Origin: Paraburkholderia fungorum
GTDB lineage: Bacteria; Pseudomonadota; Gammaproteobacteria; Burkholderiales; Burkholderiaceae
Direction: 5' to 3'
NCBI RefSeq assembly: GCF_003610895.1
Contig: NZ_MCAS01000002.1
Coordinates: 186,001 to 250,000 of the forward strand
DNA length: 64,000 nucleotides
The notes under the pieces were generated by a model, which was not told the DNA's origin, ran no database searches, and saw only the letters and a list, made by a program, of their open reading frames with translations. The translations under genes were made by a program, and so were the position numbers. Shown piece after piece: positions 35,435-44,809 of the stretch (the stretch's first letter is position 1; each line of letters begins with the position of its first letter).

Positions 35435-36928
35435 ATGTCCCGCAGCCCGCAATCGTCGCGTCCGTTAGTCATTGCCGCCGTCATGGCTTCGATGGCGATG
35501 GTCGCCATCGAAGCCACCATCGTCTCCACCGCCATGCCTCAGATCGTCGCGCAACTTGGCGATCTGCATCTGTATAGCTGGGTTTTCTCGTCGTTCCTGC
35601 TCACCCAAACCGCGATGACCGTGGTCTTCGGCAAGCTCGCCGATCTCTACGGACGCAAGCCGGTCATGCTCGCCGGCATCGCGATCTTTCTGCTCGGCTC
35701 GGTGCTGGCCGGCTTCGCCTGGTCGATGCCCGCGATGATCGTGTTCCGTCTGATTCAGGGCGTGGGCGCCGGCGCGATCCAGCCGGTCACCCTGACCATC
35801 GTCGCCGATCTCTATCCGGCGCGCGAACGCGGCAAGGTGCAGGGTTATCTCGCCAGCGTGTGGGCCATTTCAGCGGTGATCGGTCCGATGGTGGGCGGTT
35901 TCATCATCCACAATCTGTCCTGGGCGTGGATCTTCTGGATGAACGTGCCGATCGGGCTCGCCTCGGCAGCCGGCTTCATTGCGTTCCTGCGCGAATCGGA
36001 GCGGCATGCGCGGCCGTCGATCGACTTCGCGGGCGCGGCGCTCTTCATGGCGGCGATCGCGGCATTGATGATGGCGCTGACTTACGCCGGCGACGACGAC
36101 ATCGCAAAAGCCTCGCTCGCTGGCGGCGCATTCGCGTTGTGCCTGCTGTTGTTCGTCTTCCAGGAACGCCGCGCGGCTGAGCCGATGATCTCATTCGCGC
36201 TATGGAGCCGCCGGCCGATTGCCGCGTGCAATGCCGCCACGGTGCTGTCCGGCATGATCCTGATGGGCGCCACCACCTTCCTGCCGATGTATGTTCAGGG
36301 CGTGCTGCATCGCTCGCCCGTGGTCGCGGGTCTCGCGCTCACCATGATGATGGTGGGCTGGCCGGCGGGCGCGACGCTCGCGGCAAAATCGTTTCACCGC
36401 ATCGGCTTGCGGCGCATTCTGATCGGCGGCAGCGCGTTCGTGCCGCTCGGCGCGGTACTGCTGCTGTTCCTGCAGCCCGGCGGCTCGCCGCTCATCGCGG
36501 CGTTCGGCTCGCTCATCATGGGCTTCGGCATGGGCACCTCGAGCGTCAGTTCGCTCGTGCTGATCCAGGAGATCGTCAAGATGGACGAGCGCGGCAGCGC
36601 CACCGCATCGAATCTTTTTTCGCGCAATCTCGGCAGCACGTTGGGCGCGACGCTGTTCGGCGCGGTGCTCAACTTCGGGCTCAGTCACTCGAAGGACGTC
36701 GCCGTGGTCACCTCGGATCAGTTGAAAGCGCTGCTGCAGAATCAGGTCACGAGTCTCGCCAACAGCGACATGATCCGCATGGTGCTGCATCAGTCGCTGC
36801 ACCTGACCTTCATCTCGATCTTCGTGATTGCGATTTTTGTGGTCGTGCTGCTGGGCTTCGTGCCGGCGATCAGCATCGGAGGGGCGAAGCAGGTCCCGCT
36901 TGAAGCGTTTTCGCCGCTCGAGGACTGA
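35435..36928 (+). CDS. MFS multidrug exporter, DHA2 (14-TM) type
   Basis: A 497-residue inner-membrane proton antiporter with about 14 helices. Motif A appears as GKLADLYGRKPVML, and motif C-like glycines as IGPMVGGFIIHNLSWAWIFWMNVPIG after RLIQGVGAGAIQPVTLTIVADLYPARERGKVQG. The N-terminal AIEATIVSTAMPQI is the DHA2 signature D1-type motif. Such proteins expel drugs, dyes or fatty acids. No membrane-fusion partner lies beside it. The start has no clear ribosome site, so ATG 35435 is the first methionine that preserves the normal N-terminus. Confidence 0.92.
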   Translation: MSRSPQSSRPLVIAAVMASMAMVAIEATIVSTAMPQIVAQLGDLHLYSWVFSSFLLTQTAMTVVFGKLADLYGRKPVMLAGIAIFLLGSVLAGFAWSMPAMIVFRLIQGVGAGAIQPVTLTIVADLYPARERGKVQGYLASVWAISAVIGPMVGGFIIHNLSWAWIFWMNVPIGLASAAGFIAFLRESERHARPSIDFAGAALFMAAIAALMMALTYAGDDDIAKASLAGGAFALCLLLFVFQERRAAEPMISFALWSRRPIAACNAATVLSGMILMGATTFLPMYVQGVLHRSPVVAGLALTMMMVGWPAGATLAAKSFHRIGLRRILIGGSAFVPLGAVLLLFLQPGGSPLIAAFGSLIMGFGMGTSSVSSLVLIQEIVKMDERGSATASNLFSRNLGSTLGATLFGAVLNFGLSHSKDVAVVTSDQLKALLQNQVTSLANSDMIRMVLHQSLHLTFISIFVIAIFVVVLLGFVPAISIGGAKQVPLEAFSPLED

Positions 36929-36948
36929 CCGCCGCTAACTGCTACAGA

Positions 36949-38073
36949 CTACGCGCCGCGCGCAGGCAATGCGGCGGCGAAGAAGTCGATCGCCCGTTGC
37001 GCCGTTTGCGCATGCACCGCATCGCGATCGACACCTGGACTGTCCTTGCAGATGGTCGCAAGACGCTCGACCGCACCGGGTAAGCAGGTGTCGAGAAACG
37101 TATAGTGCGCCGCGCCCGGCACCATCGTAATGGTCGCTTTCGGCAGTAGACCCGCGATGCGATGGATGTTGGTGTCCACCGGCGCGGTCACGTCGGCCTC
37201 GCCCGCGAGCAGTGAGATCGGAATGTCGACGTCCGCGAACGAGTGACTATCGAATGCTTCGCCCAGCGCCGGTGCGATTGCAAAGACCGCCTTGACGCGC
37301 GGGTCCCGGTACGAATCACCGGCGCGGGCGCGGGACGCCTTCGTTTCGGGCGAAAGCGTGGCGAGCGTCAACGCAGGCGCTTGCGGGTCCTCGTGAATCC
37401 GGGCGGCTTCCGGCGGATGGCAGATGGCATCGGCCTGCGGTCCAGTACAGAAACGCTCGAAGGCCGGCAAATTGGTTCGCGCACCCGCCAGTTCAAGAAC
37501 CGTGTACCCGCCGAGCGAGAAACCCACGGCGCCGATCCGGTCCCGGTCGACGTGCGGACCCAGCATCGGATCGGCAAGGACGCCGTCCAGTACTTCACTC
37601 GCGTCCGTGGCGCGTTCCCACCAGAGCATGAAGCCATCGCGGGTCATCGGCTCCAGTGCGTTGTTACCCGGATGATTGGCGCCCGCCACGATATAGCCCT
37701 GAGCGGCAAGCGCCGCTGCGAGCCAGTCGAGGCTGTCCGCGCTGCCGCCGGTACCGTGCGAGAGCACGAGCAGCGGATATTTCGCCTGCGCATTCGACAG
37801 ATGGGCATCCACGACAGCCGGGTGCCCGTGAAAGAGCGGACGACCCGGCGCGCCCAGATCATGCGTGAGTTCCGGACGTGCCGGATCGGCCGGATACCAG
37901 ACGGTCGTTACCAGCGCTTCGGTGCGCGCTCCACGCCAATTGCGCGCGACGTCGGGATGGAAGACGCGAGCCGTCTCGCCCACGTGCCAGGCGGGCTGAT
38001 CCGCCGGCACGGCCGCGCCCGCCCACAACAACGCCGCCGAACACGCGAGGGCGGCACAAGCTCGACTAAACAT
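36949..38073 (-). CDS. Exported dienelactone-hydrolase-like alpha/beta hydrolase
   Basis: A 374-residue secreted hydrolase. The signal peptide ends near GAAVPADQ. The core has the oxyanion segment VLSHGTGGSADSLDWLA, the nucleophile elbow GAVGFSLGGYTVLEL (Ser in GFSLGG), an acid near ISLLAGEADVTAPVD and the catalytic His in VPGAAHYTFLD. This order resembles platelet-activating-factor acetylhydrolase-like and dienelactone-hydrolase-like predicted esterases. The substrate is unknown. It starts two bases after the AraC regulator stop and so is almost certainly in one transcript with it. Confidence 0.87.
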   Translation of the reverse strand: MFSRACAALACSAALLWAGAAVPADQPAWHVGETARVFHPDVARNWRGARTEALVTTVWYPADPARPELTHDLGAPGRPLFHGHPAVVDAHLSNAQAKYPLLVLSHGTGGSADSLDWLAAALAAQGYIVAGANHPGNNALEPMTRDGFMLWWERATDASEVLDGVLADPMLGPHVDRDRIGAVGFSLGGYTVLELAGARTNLPAFERFCTGPQADAICHPPEAARIHEDPQAPALTLATLSPETKASRARAGDSYRDPRVKAVFAIAPALGEAFDSHSFADVDIPISLLAGEADVTAPVDTNIHRIAGLLPKATITMVPGAAHYTFLDTCLPGAVERLATICKDSPGVDRDAVHAQTAQRAIDFFAAALPARGA

Positions 38074-38075
38074 GG

Positions 38076-38975
38076 TTAGTCCTTGCGAATGGGAATCATC
38101 AGATCCGTGACGCACGCGTGCTGCAAACCGGCTATCTCCGGATTCCGGTACACCTCGAGCAGCGGCCGGTTGTCGCGCGCATAGCCGCTTTGCGGCAGCC
38201 AGCCGCCATGGAGCGCCTGGAAGGTCGGCGCGATCAACGCATACGGGCCGACCAGCCGATGAACCGCATACAGTCCGCCCTCCACCCGCAACGCCTCGAT
38301 TGCATCGCCCTCATCCGGCACGCCATGAGACATGGCGACAATGCCCGCGTGATAGCGAAAACCGCCAGGCCGGGCCGGATCGCGCGTACAGACGCCAACG
38401 CGCTGGTCCTTGAGCGCGTCCTCGCCGCAGCCCAGCCGTTCCATCAGCGAGCGAAAGGTCTGGCCGATCGTCGCGACCGGGCCTTCGTGGCGCAGGCACA
38501 AGAGATCGAGCGGCGCGATCTCCGTGAGTTCGACCGGCGGCAAAGCCGACATCGGGCTTTCGGCCGTGCCTGCCCCTCGGGTCTCGCCCGCTTCGCTTGC
38601 TCTGCCCGCTCGGGACGGCGCGGCCAGCCGTTTTTGCCGCGCCTTGAATTCGCTCGGCGTCACCCCGGTGAAACCACGAAACGCGCGCGCAAAGGCCTGC
38701 GGACTGTTGTAACCGGCGTCGTGCGCGACCGTGGTGATCAGAGCGCCGGTGCGGGTCAAGCGTTGCGCGGCCTGGGCAAGCCGCAGGCGTTGCACGGTCT
38801 CGACCACGCTCTCGGCCGTCAATGCACGATAGATGCGATGGAAGTGATACGGCGAGAGATGCGCCACCGCGGCAAGGCTCTCGAGCGTATGCGGCGCGCC
38901 TGGCTCCACCAGAATCGCCTCGATTACGCGGGCGATCCGTCGACGATAATCGCGTTCGGTGCTGGGCTTCATCAT
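38076..38975 (-). CDS. AraC family regulator with GyrI-like effector domain
   Basis: A 299-residue activator. The two AraC helix-turn-helix motifs lie in the first 115 residues (HTLESLAAVAHLSPYHFHRIYRAL and VAHDAGYNSPQAFARAFRGFTGVTPSEFKARQKRL). After an Ala/Gly/Arg linker, the C-terminal GyrI/SHV-fold domain (about 145-299, VELTEIAPLDLLCLRHEGP...) is expected to bind a small hydrophobic ligand, as in Rob and SoxS-like relatives. It probably controls the downstream hydrolase. Confidence 0.92.
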   Translation of the reverse strand: MMKPSTERDYRRRIARVIEAILVEPGAPHTLESLAAVAHLSPYHFHRIYRALTAESVVETVQRLRLAQAAQRLTRTGALITTVAHDAGYNSPQAFARAFRGFTGVTPSEFKARQKRLAAPSRAGRASEAGETRGAGTAESPMSALPPVELTEIAPLDLLCLRHEGPVATIGQTFRSLMERLGCGEDALKDQRVGVCTRDPARPGGFRYHAGIVAMSHGVPDEGDAIEALRVEGGLYAVHRLVGPYALIAPTFQALHGGWLPQSGYARDNRPLLEVYRNPEIAGLQHACVTDLMIPIRKD

Positions 38976-39136
38976 GGCGCTAGGATAGCGGCCTCATGGG
39001 CGGAAGATGGTGCAGAGCTTGCGACATTTGCCTCGACGCAGGCGCGACCTTCAATACTACAATCAGAACCACGCGACGCCGCAACGGCGCGTGCCACGAA
39101 CGACATAAAGAAAAATAGAAAGAGAAAGGGGATCGT

Positions 39137-40717
39137 ATGGATCGTCTGGAACCCACCCTGAGCGCGCCGGCCCTCGCTTCGGGAGCAACGGCGTGTGCCA
39201 CGCCCTATGCGACGTCTTGTGCCACGCCGTGTGCCGATTGGGACACCACGCAAACCTTCAGGCTGCGCTACTCGATCAAACCGCCGGGCAGACAAGGCCT
39301 GTTTTCCGCGATCCGCTATTCATCAGGCATCAGCGGCGAACTGTCATTTTCGGGTGACGACATCACGCTGCGCCGCTCCCGCAACGCGGAACAACGAAAC
39401 CTGCCGCGTGCGGCAATCTTCGACATCAAACTCGCCCATCACCGCATCTCGTTCGATCTGCATCCCGCACAAGGTGGCAGCGAGCACGTCGTCCTGAAGC
39501 TAGGTAGCGACGAAGACGTTCGGCGCGTCGTCGAACTGTTGCCCGCTCAGATGACGCCCGCATTCGCGGCCGAGCGTATCGCGCTTGCCACGTTCAAGGA
39601 CAAGCTCGCCGCCCTGACACGTTTCACCTGGGTGACGTATCTGCTGATCGCGCTGAACGTCATCGTGTTTGCGGCGATGTGCGGCGCGGGCGTCGGTGTG
39701 ATGAAAGTGGATCGTTTTGCGGTTATCGGCTGGGGTTCGAACTTCGGGCCCTATACGCTCGGCAATGAAGCGTGGCGCCTGATCACGTCCATGTTCGTGC
39801 ATTTCGGCCTGCTGCACATCACGTTCAACATGATCGCCCTTTATGCCGTGGGGCGGCTAACGGAGCGCCTCTATGGGAACATGCGCTTCCTCGCGCTCTA
39901 TCTGTTTGCCGGGTTGACCGGCAGCATTGCGAGCGTGCTCACGCATCCGACCATCAATAGCGCCGGCGCGTCCGGCGCCATTTTTGGCGTGGCCGGTGGC
40001 CTGCTGATTTTCGTGCTGCGCTTTCGCAAAGAACTGCCGCCCACCATCGCCGCGCGCAATCGCAGCGCGATGTGGGTGTTTATCGCCGTCAATCTGCTCG
40101 ACGGTTTCCGCCATCGTGGCATCGACAATGCCGCGCATCTGGGCGGTCTCGCCGGCGGTTTGCTGATCGGCGCGCTGCTGGCAAGGCCACTGGACAATGA
40201 GGCGCGCCAGCGACACTCGTTCAGGAGTGCATTGCTAGCTTCACTCGTGGCTTGCGTCACGCTGGCCGTCCTGGCCTACCCGCTGACGCACATCAGCGAA
40301 GCGAAACACGAGGAGCTTCAATTTTCGAAACTTCTGGTCCAGTTGAGTGCGCAGGAAAGGCACGCTATCGACGACACGCGCGTATGGCAGCACATGAAAA
40401 TGCGTTCGCAAGTAGAAAGAGATGCCGCCTCGAACACGCTCATTGTGGGCATCCTCCCGCAATGGGACGCACTTTATGCGTCGGTCGAAAACACCCCGCT
40501 GCCAGACGGTTCGCCGCGCACCGCGCTGCGGCAGGCGATGCTGCGCTATTTCGACGACAACCGCCGGATCGTTCGAACCGGCGCCCTGATGCTCTCGCAT
40601 ACCGAAGACAACGATCCCGTTGCGACAACTTCGATTCGCGCGCTCAGCAAGGATTCGCAGGAACAGGCGGCGCTGGTCAAGAAGCTGGCCGCGCAGATCG
40701 ACAATCCGCCACGCTGA
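39137..40717 (+). CDS. Rhomboid family intramembrane serine protease with extended ends
   Basis: A 526-residue membrane protein. A soluble N-domain (about 1-155) precedes the six-helix rhomboid core (about 165-355). The core has the HITFNM motif in helix 2, the catalytic serine in GASGAIFG and the catalytic histidine in NAAHLGGLAGG. The C-terminal 170 residues are a soluble helical domain. It should cut substrates inside the membrane. The N-terminus contains a degenerate four-residue repeat (CATP/YATS/CATP/CA) from a 12-bp DNA repeat. AAAGGGGAT precedes the ATG. The roles of the flanking domains are unknown. Confidence 0.9.
   Translation: MDRLEPTLSAPALASGATACATPYATSCATPCADWDTTQTFRLRYSIKPPGRQGLFSAIRYSSGISGELSFSGDDITLRRSRNAEQRNLPRAAIFDIKLAHHRISFDLHPAQGGSEHVVLKLGSDEDVRRVVELLPAQMTPAFAAERIALATFKDKLAALTRFTWVTYLLIALNVIVFAAMCGAGVGVMKVDRFAVIGWGSNFGPYTLGNEAWRLITSMFVHFGLLHITFNMIALYAVGRLTERLYGNMRFLALYLFAGLTGSIASVLTHPTINSAGASGAIFGVAGGLLIFVLRFRKELPPTIAARNRSAMWVFIAVNLLDGFRHRGIDNAAHLGGLAGGLLIGALLARPLDNEARQRHSFRSALLASLVACVTLAVLAYPLTHISEAKHEELQFSKLLVQLSAQERHAIDDTRVWQHMKMRSQVERDAASNTLIVGILPQWDALYASVENTPLPDGSPRTALRQAMLRYFDDNRRIVRTGALMLSHTEDNDPVATTSIRALSKDSQEQAALVKKLAAQIDNPPR
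39194..39241. repeat. Degenerate 12-bp tandem repeat in the rhomboid gene
   Basis: Four consecutive 12-base units (TGTGCCACGCCC, TATGCGACGTCT, TGTGCCACGCCG, TGTGCCGATTGG) lie in frame near the 5' end of the gene. They encode four-residue steps of CATP type. Confidence 0.7.
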
Positions 40718-40774
40718 AACAAACATCGAGGAATTCGTCCGGACGCGCAAGCGCCTCGCGCGCGCGTCGATCCC

Positions 40775-41662
40775 TCAAGCTTTATTCCGGCACAACTTCA
40801 TCATCCAGGCATAAACCGCGTCAACCGCGGCGGAGCGCGCCGGTTGGGCCGAGCGCATCAACCAGAGCGGCGCGAGCGCAAACGCCGGCACCTGTGGCAA
40901 GACCTCGACGCGGCCGCTCGTCAAGGCGTCGCCGGCGCTAAGGCGGGACACCATCGCGATGCCTGCCTCCTGCTCGGCGGCCGCCACGAGAAAGCGGGGA
41001 TCGCTGACCGTCATTGCCCGGCGCGTGCGCAAACCGCCCCGCCTTAACTCAGGCAGCCATGGCGCCCAGTCCGCGTGCCCCTCGTGAACCAGCAAGGGCG
41101 CCTGCGTCAACACCTCCGGAAACGGCACCGAGCGCAAACGCCGTGCGGTCATCGGGCCGCAGATGGCAACGGCCTCTTCTTCAAGCAGCAATTCGCACAC
41201 CACTTCCGGCGTGCGAATCTCCTTCTCCGACACCACCAGATCGACATCGACACGATCGATCTCATTCACCTCTTCGCCCGTCACGAGCCAGATCTCGAGG
41301 TTCGGCAAGGCTTCGGAAAACGCCCGCATGCGCGGCATCAGCCAGCCGGAGGCGAACTGCGGCGCACACACCAGGATCACGGAATCAGGATTGCCATACG
41401 GCTCGATCCGGTCGCGCCCGTCGGCCAGCGTGGAGAGCGCCGTCGTGACGGTTTGCGCATACAGCGCACCGGCGGCCGTCAACGCGACACCGCGTCCGAT
41501 CCGCCGGAAGAGCGGCTGGCCGGTCCATTCCTCGAGTTGCAGGATCTGATGGCTGATCGCCGATTGGGTCAGCGCCAGTTCCTGCGCGGCGCGCGTGAAA
41601 CTGCCGAGGCGCGCGGCCGCGTCGAACGCGAGCAAAGCCTGCAGAGGGGGAAGTCTACGCAT
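40775..41662 (-). CDS. LysR family regulator (GcvA-like), divergent from agmatinase
   Basis: A 295-residue LTTR of the GcvA subgroup. It opens MRRLPPLQALLAFDAAARLGSFTRAAQELALTQSAISHQILQLEEWTGQPLFRR, the characteristic winged helix. The effector domain follows with a DVDLVVSEKE hinge. It is divergent from speB and the PotF-like gene and so is the likely regulator of agmatine or putrescine use. A perfect 15-bp palindrome lies in the shared promoter region. The ligand is presumably agmatine or a related compound, by inference. Confidence 0.9.
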   Translation of the reverse strand: MRRLPPLQALLAFDAAARLGSFTRAAQELALTQSAISHQILQLEEWTGQPLFRRIGRGVALTAAGALYAQTVTTALSTLADGRDRIEPYGNPDSVILVCAPQFASGWLMPRMRAFSEALPNLEIWLVTGEEVNEIDRVDVDLVVSEKEIRTPEVVCELLLEEEAVAICGPMTARRLRSVPFPEVLTQAPLLVHEGHADWAPWLPELRRGGLRTRRAMTVSDPRFLVAAAEQEAGIAMVSRLSAGDALTSGRVEVLPQVPAFALAPLWLMRSAQPARSAAVDAVYAWMMKLCRNKA

Positions 41663-41686
41663 CTCGGGTCACCAAGGTCACGGCCA

Positions 41687-41701
41687 GATATTAAAAATAT
41701 C
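41687..41701. promoter_or_regulatory. Candidate LysR operator palindrome
   Basis: GATATTAAAAATATC is a perfect 15-base A/T-rich palindrome 25 bases upstream of the LysR start and 150 bases upstream of speB. It could be an LTTR binding site or part of a promoter. Confidence 0.4.
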
Positions 41702-41849
41702 GATACTTCCAGCAAGATTCTTCGCTTTTCGCCGGAATATTGCCCCGCAATCATAGCGTCAGTTGCCCCTCACACGAAATCGGCCATTTCATCAGACATG
41801 AGCAATATTTGTGTGACGGCGCTTATTGAAACTGACCGGATCGACCTGT

Positions 41850-42848
41850 ATGAGCCTGAACCTGCCTCAAAACCTGAACGCCTCGCAACTCGCCGCCGCG
41901 CCGCCTCACGCGCGCACCGCCACCGCCGGGCACCCGGCCGGGCCCACCTACGCCGGCGTGCTGTCCTTCATGCGCCGGCCTTACACGCGCGATCTCAGCG
42001 GCGTCGACGTGGCCGTATCGGGCATCCCGCTCGACCTCGCGACCACCTTCCGCCCCGGCACGCGTTTCGGCCCGGCGGGCATGCGCGCGGCCTCGGTGCA
42101 ACTCGCCGACCTGGGCGCGTTTCCGTGGGGCTTCGATCCATTCGATCACCTCAACGTGGTCGACTACGGCGACTGCGGGTTCGACGCCCACAACCCGCTC
42201 GGCATTCGCGACGCGATCATCGCCCACGCCCGTGAGATTCTCGCGACCGGCACGCGCATGCTGACATTCGGCGGCGATCACTACATCACCTACCCGCTGC
42301 TGGTCGCGCACGCCGAAAAATACGGCAAGCCGCTCAGCCTGATTCATTTCGATGCGCACTGCGACACGTGGCCGGACGACAACCCCGATTCGCTGAACCA
42401 CGGCACGATGTTCTACAAGGCGATCCGCGAAGGGCTGATCGATCCTGCCCGCTCGGTGCAAGTCGGCATTCGCACCTGGAACGACGACTTCATGGGCGTG
42501 CGCATTCTCGACGCGCCGTGGGTTCATCGCAACGGCACGCAGGCGACCGTCGACGAAGTGCTCTCGATCGTCGGCGATATGCCCACCTACCTCACTTTCG
42601 ACATCGACTGCCTCGATCCGGCCTTCGCTCCCGGCACGGGTACGCCGGTGGCGGGCGGCCTGAGTTCGGCCCAGGCGCTGGAAATCGTACGCGCGCTGGG
42701 CGCCGTGAATCTGGTGGGCGCGGACGTGGTGGAAGTGTCGCCACCCTACGACCACAGCGACGTCACCGCGCTCGCCGCGGCGCACCTCGCCGCCGACATG
42801 CTGTGCCTGATGCGCAATCAGAAATTGCAACGTCTCGAGCGCACGTAA
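41850..42848 (+). CDS. speB: Agmatinase
   Basis: A 332-residue ureohydrolase that should split agmatine into putrescine and urea. The manganese-binding motifs are intact: TFGGDHYITYPL, LIHFDAHCDTW and TFDIDCLDPAFAPGTGTPVAGGL. The N-terminal 40 residues are an Ala-rich extension. It is followed after 39 bases by a PotF-like binding protein and is divergent from a LysR regulator, which supports agmatine catabolism. Guanidinobutyrase is an alternative substrate class that sequence alone does not exclude. The ribosome site before the ATG at 41850 is weak. Confidence 0.9.
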   Translation: MSLNLPQNLNASQLAAAPPHARTATAGHPAGPTYAGVLSFMRRPYTRDLSGVDVAVSGIPLDLATTFRPGTRFGPAGMRAASVQLADLGAFPWGFDPFDHLNVVDYGDCGFDAHNPLGIRDAIIAHAREILATGTRMLTFGGDHYITYPLLVAHAEKYGKPLSLIHFDAHCDTWPDDNPDSLNHGTMFYKAIREGLIDPARSVQVGIRTWNDDFMGVRILDAPWVHRNGTQATVDEVLSIVGDMPTYLTFDIDCLDPAFAPGTGTPVAGGLSSAQALEIVRALGAVNLVGADVVEVSPPYDHSDVTALAAAHLAADMLCLMRNQKLQRLERT

Positions 42849-42887
42849 GGCTATCGCCCCTCTTCTGAAACCTCTCTGGATGACACC

Positions 42888-44018
42888 ATGCCCCATACCG
42901 TCATGAAGCGCCCGCCCGCCGCCCGGATGCGCGCCACGCCGATGCTGGCAGCGCTGTTGCTGTGCGCGTTCGGCGCGACCGCACACGCCGACGAGAAGCA
43001 GCTCAATCTGTACAACTGGGCCGACTACATCGCGAAGGACACCGTACCGAACTTCGAGAAAGAGTCCGGCATTCACGTGCAGTACGACGTCTACGACGGC
43101 GACGAAACCTTGCAGGCGAAACTGCTGACCGGTTCAACCGGCTACGACGTGGTGGTGCCCACCTCGAATTTTCTCGCCAAGCAGATCGAAGCCGGCATCT
43201 ACCAGAAGCTCGACAAATCGAAGCTGCCGAACCTGACGAACCTCGACCCCAGCCTGCTCAAACTGGTCGCCGACGCGGACCCCGGCAATCAGTACGCGGT
43301 ACCGTGGGCGTGGGGCACCACGGGCCTCGGCTACAACGTGACGCGGGTTAAAAAAATTCTCGGCAACGACGCGCCGCTCGATAACTGGGACATCCTCTTC
43401 AAGCCCGAGTATCTGAGCAAGCTGAAAAGTTGCGGTGTGTCCGTGCTCGATGCGCCGACCGATGTCTTCGCGGTCACGCTGCATTATCTCGGCCGCGACC
43501 CAAACAGCGTGAATCCCGCCGACTATCAGGCCGCTTATGACGCGCTAAAGAAAATTCGGCCGTACATCACGCAGTTCAACGCGACAAGCTACATCAACGA
43601 TCTCGCGGGCGACGACATCTGTTTCGCGTTGAGCTGGTCGGGCGACGTCTCGATGGCGAGCCATCGCGCGCGTGAAGCCAATAAGAGCTACGAGGTTAAG
43701 TACTTCATTCCGCAAGGCGGCGCGCCGGTCTGGTTCGACATGATGGCGATCCCCAAAGATGCGCCGCATCCGCAAGCCGCGCTCGACTGGATCAACTACA
43801 TCGAGCGGCCCGAGGTACATGCCGGGATCACCAATGCGGTGTTCTATCCGAATGCGGACGCCGCCGCGCGCAAATTCGTGCGGCCGGAGATTCTCAACGA
43901 TCCGACCGTGTACCCGCCTGAGCCGGTGCTGAAAACGCTGTTCCTGCTCAAGCCCTTGCCGGCCCAGATCAAACGTCTGGAAGGCAGACTGTGGGCGCAG
44001 TTGAAGACGGGCGGATAG
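42888..44018 (+). CDS. Polyamine ABC transporter binding protein (PotF-like)
   Basis: A 376-residue periplasmic binding protein. The signal peptide ends GATAHADEKQ. The mature start LNLYNWADYIAKDTVPNFEKESGIHVQYDVYDGDETLQAKLL, with VVVPTSNFLAKQI, is characteristic of PotD/PotF. Ligand-site aromatics include the YNW region and WAWGTTGLGYN. DICFALSWSGD carries conserved acidic contacts. It should bind putrescine or spermidine. No permease or ATPase follows, so it must use a transporter encoded elsewhere. It lies downstream of speB in the same orientation. Confidence 0.92.
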   Translation: MPHTVMKRPPAARMRATPMLAALLLCAFGATAHADEKQLNLYNWADYIAKDTVPNFEKESGIHVQYDVYDGDETLQAKLLTGSTGYDVVVPTSNFLAKQIEAGIYQKLDKSKLPNLTNLDPSLLKLVADADPGNQYAVPWAWGTTGLGYNVTRVKKILGNDAPLDNWDILFKPEYLSKLKSCGVSVLDAPTDVFAVTLHYLGRDPNSVNPADYQAAYDALKKIRPYITQFNATSYINDLAGDDICFALSWSGDVSMASHRAREANKSYEVKYFIPQGGAPVWFDMMAIPKDAPHPQAALDWINYIERPEVHAGITNAVFYPNADAAARKFVRPEILNDPTVYPPEPVLKTLFLLKPLPAQIKRLEGRLWAQLKTGG

Positions 44019-44037
44019 CGAGCCGGCGCCGTGCGGA

Positions 44038-44766
44038 TCAGCCGCCTTTCGCGTACAACGTGGACTCGGCGAATCCGTCGGCAGCGAGCACCTGTCCCAC
44101 CAGAATCAGCGCCGTGCGCTCGATGTTGGTGCCCTGCACTTTGGCGACGATATCGTCGAGCGTACCGGTGAGCTTTTCTTCATCCGGCCAGCTTGCCCGA
44201 TAGATCACCGCGACCGGACAGGCGCCGCCGTAATGCGGCCGCAATTCATCGACGATGCGCGCGAGATGACGCACACCGAGGTGAATCGCCATCGTCGCGC
44301 GATGTCTGGCAAGATCCGCGAGTTGCTCGCCTTCCGGCATCGTGGTCTTGCTTGCAAAGCGCGTGAGTATCAGCGTCTGCGAAACATCGGGCAGCGTCAG
44401 TTCGCAGCCGAGCGTCGCCGCGCAGGCGGCGGTCGCCGTCACACCCGGCACGATTTCGTAGGGAATGCCGAGTTCGCGCAGCCGGCGAATCTGCTCGCCG
44501 ATTGCGCCGTACAGCGAGGGGTCGCCGGAGTGCACGCGCGCCACGTCCCGGCCTTTGTCATGCGCGGTCTTGAGCAAGGCGACGATCTGATCGAGGTCGA
44601 GCTCCGCGGTATTCACGACCTGTTCCGCGCAATGCCCTTCCAATACGGCGGCCGGCACCAGCGAGCCGGCGTACAGGATCACCGGGCAGCCGCGCACGAG
44701 GCGTTGCCCTTTCACCGTGATCAGTTCCGGGTCGCCTGGACCCGCGCCGATAAAAAACACCGTCAT
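44038..44766 (-). CDS. cobM: Precorrin-4 C11-methyltransferase
   Basis: A 242-residue SAM-dependent methyltransferase of corrin synthesis. The N-terminal [21 protein letters not shown] and the VHSGDPSLYGAIGEQIRRL segment are the SAM-binding and substrate motifs. VPGVTATAACAATLGCELTLPDVSQTLILTR is the CobM/CbiF-specific block. It adds a methyl group at C11 of precorrin-4. It is the last gene of the minus-strand cob group (cobL-cobK-cobM). GGAG precedes the ATG. A 12-bp repeat array separates it from cobK. Confidence 0.94.
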   Translation of the reverse strand: MTVFFIGAGPGDPELITVKGQRLVRGCPVILYAGSLVPAAVLEGHCAEQVVNTAELDLDQIVALLKTAHDKGRDVARVHSGDPSLYGAIGEQIRRLRELGIPYEIVPGVTATAACAATLGCELTLPDVSQTLILTRFASKTTMPEGEQLADLARHRATMAIHLGVRHLARIVDELRPHYGGACPVAVIYRASWPDEEKLTGTLDDIVAKVQGTNIERTALILVGQVLAADGFAESTLYAKGG

Positions 44767-44809
44767 TCAGTACTCCATGATTCGTTCGGCTGGCATGTTG
44801 TGCATGCGC

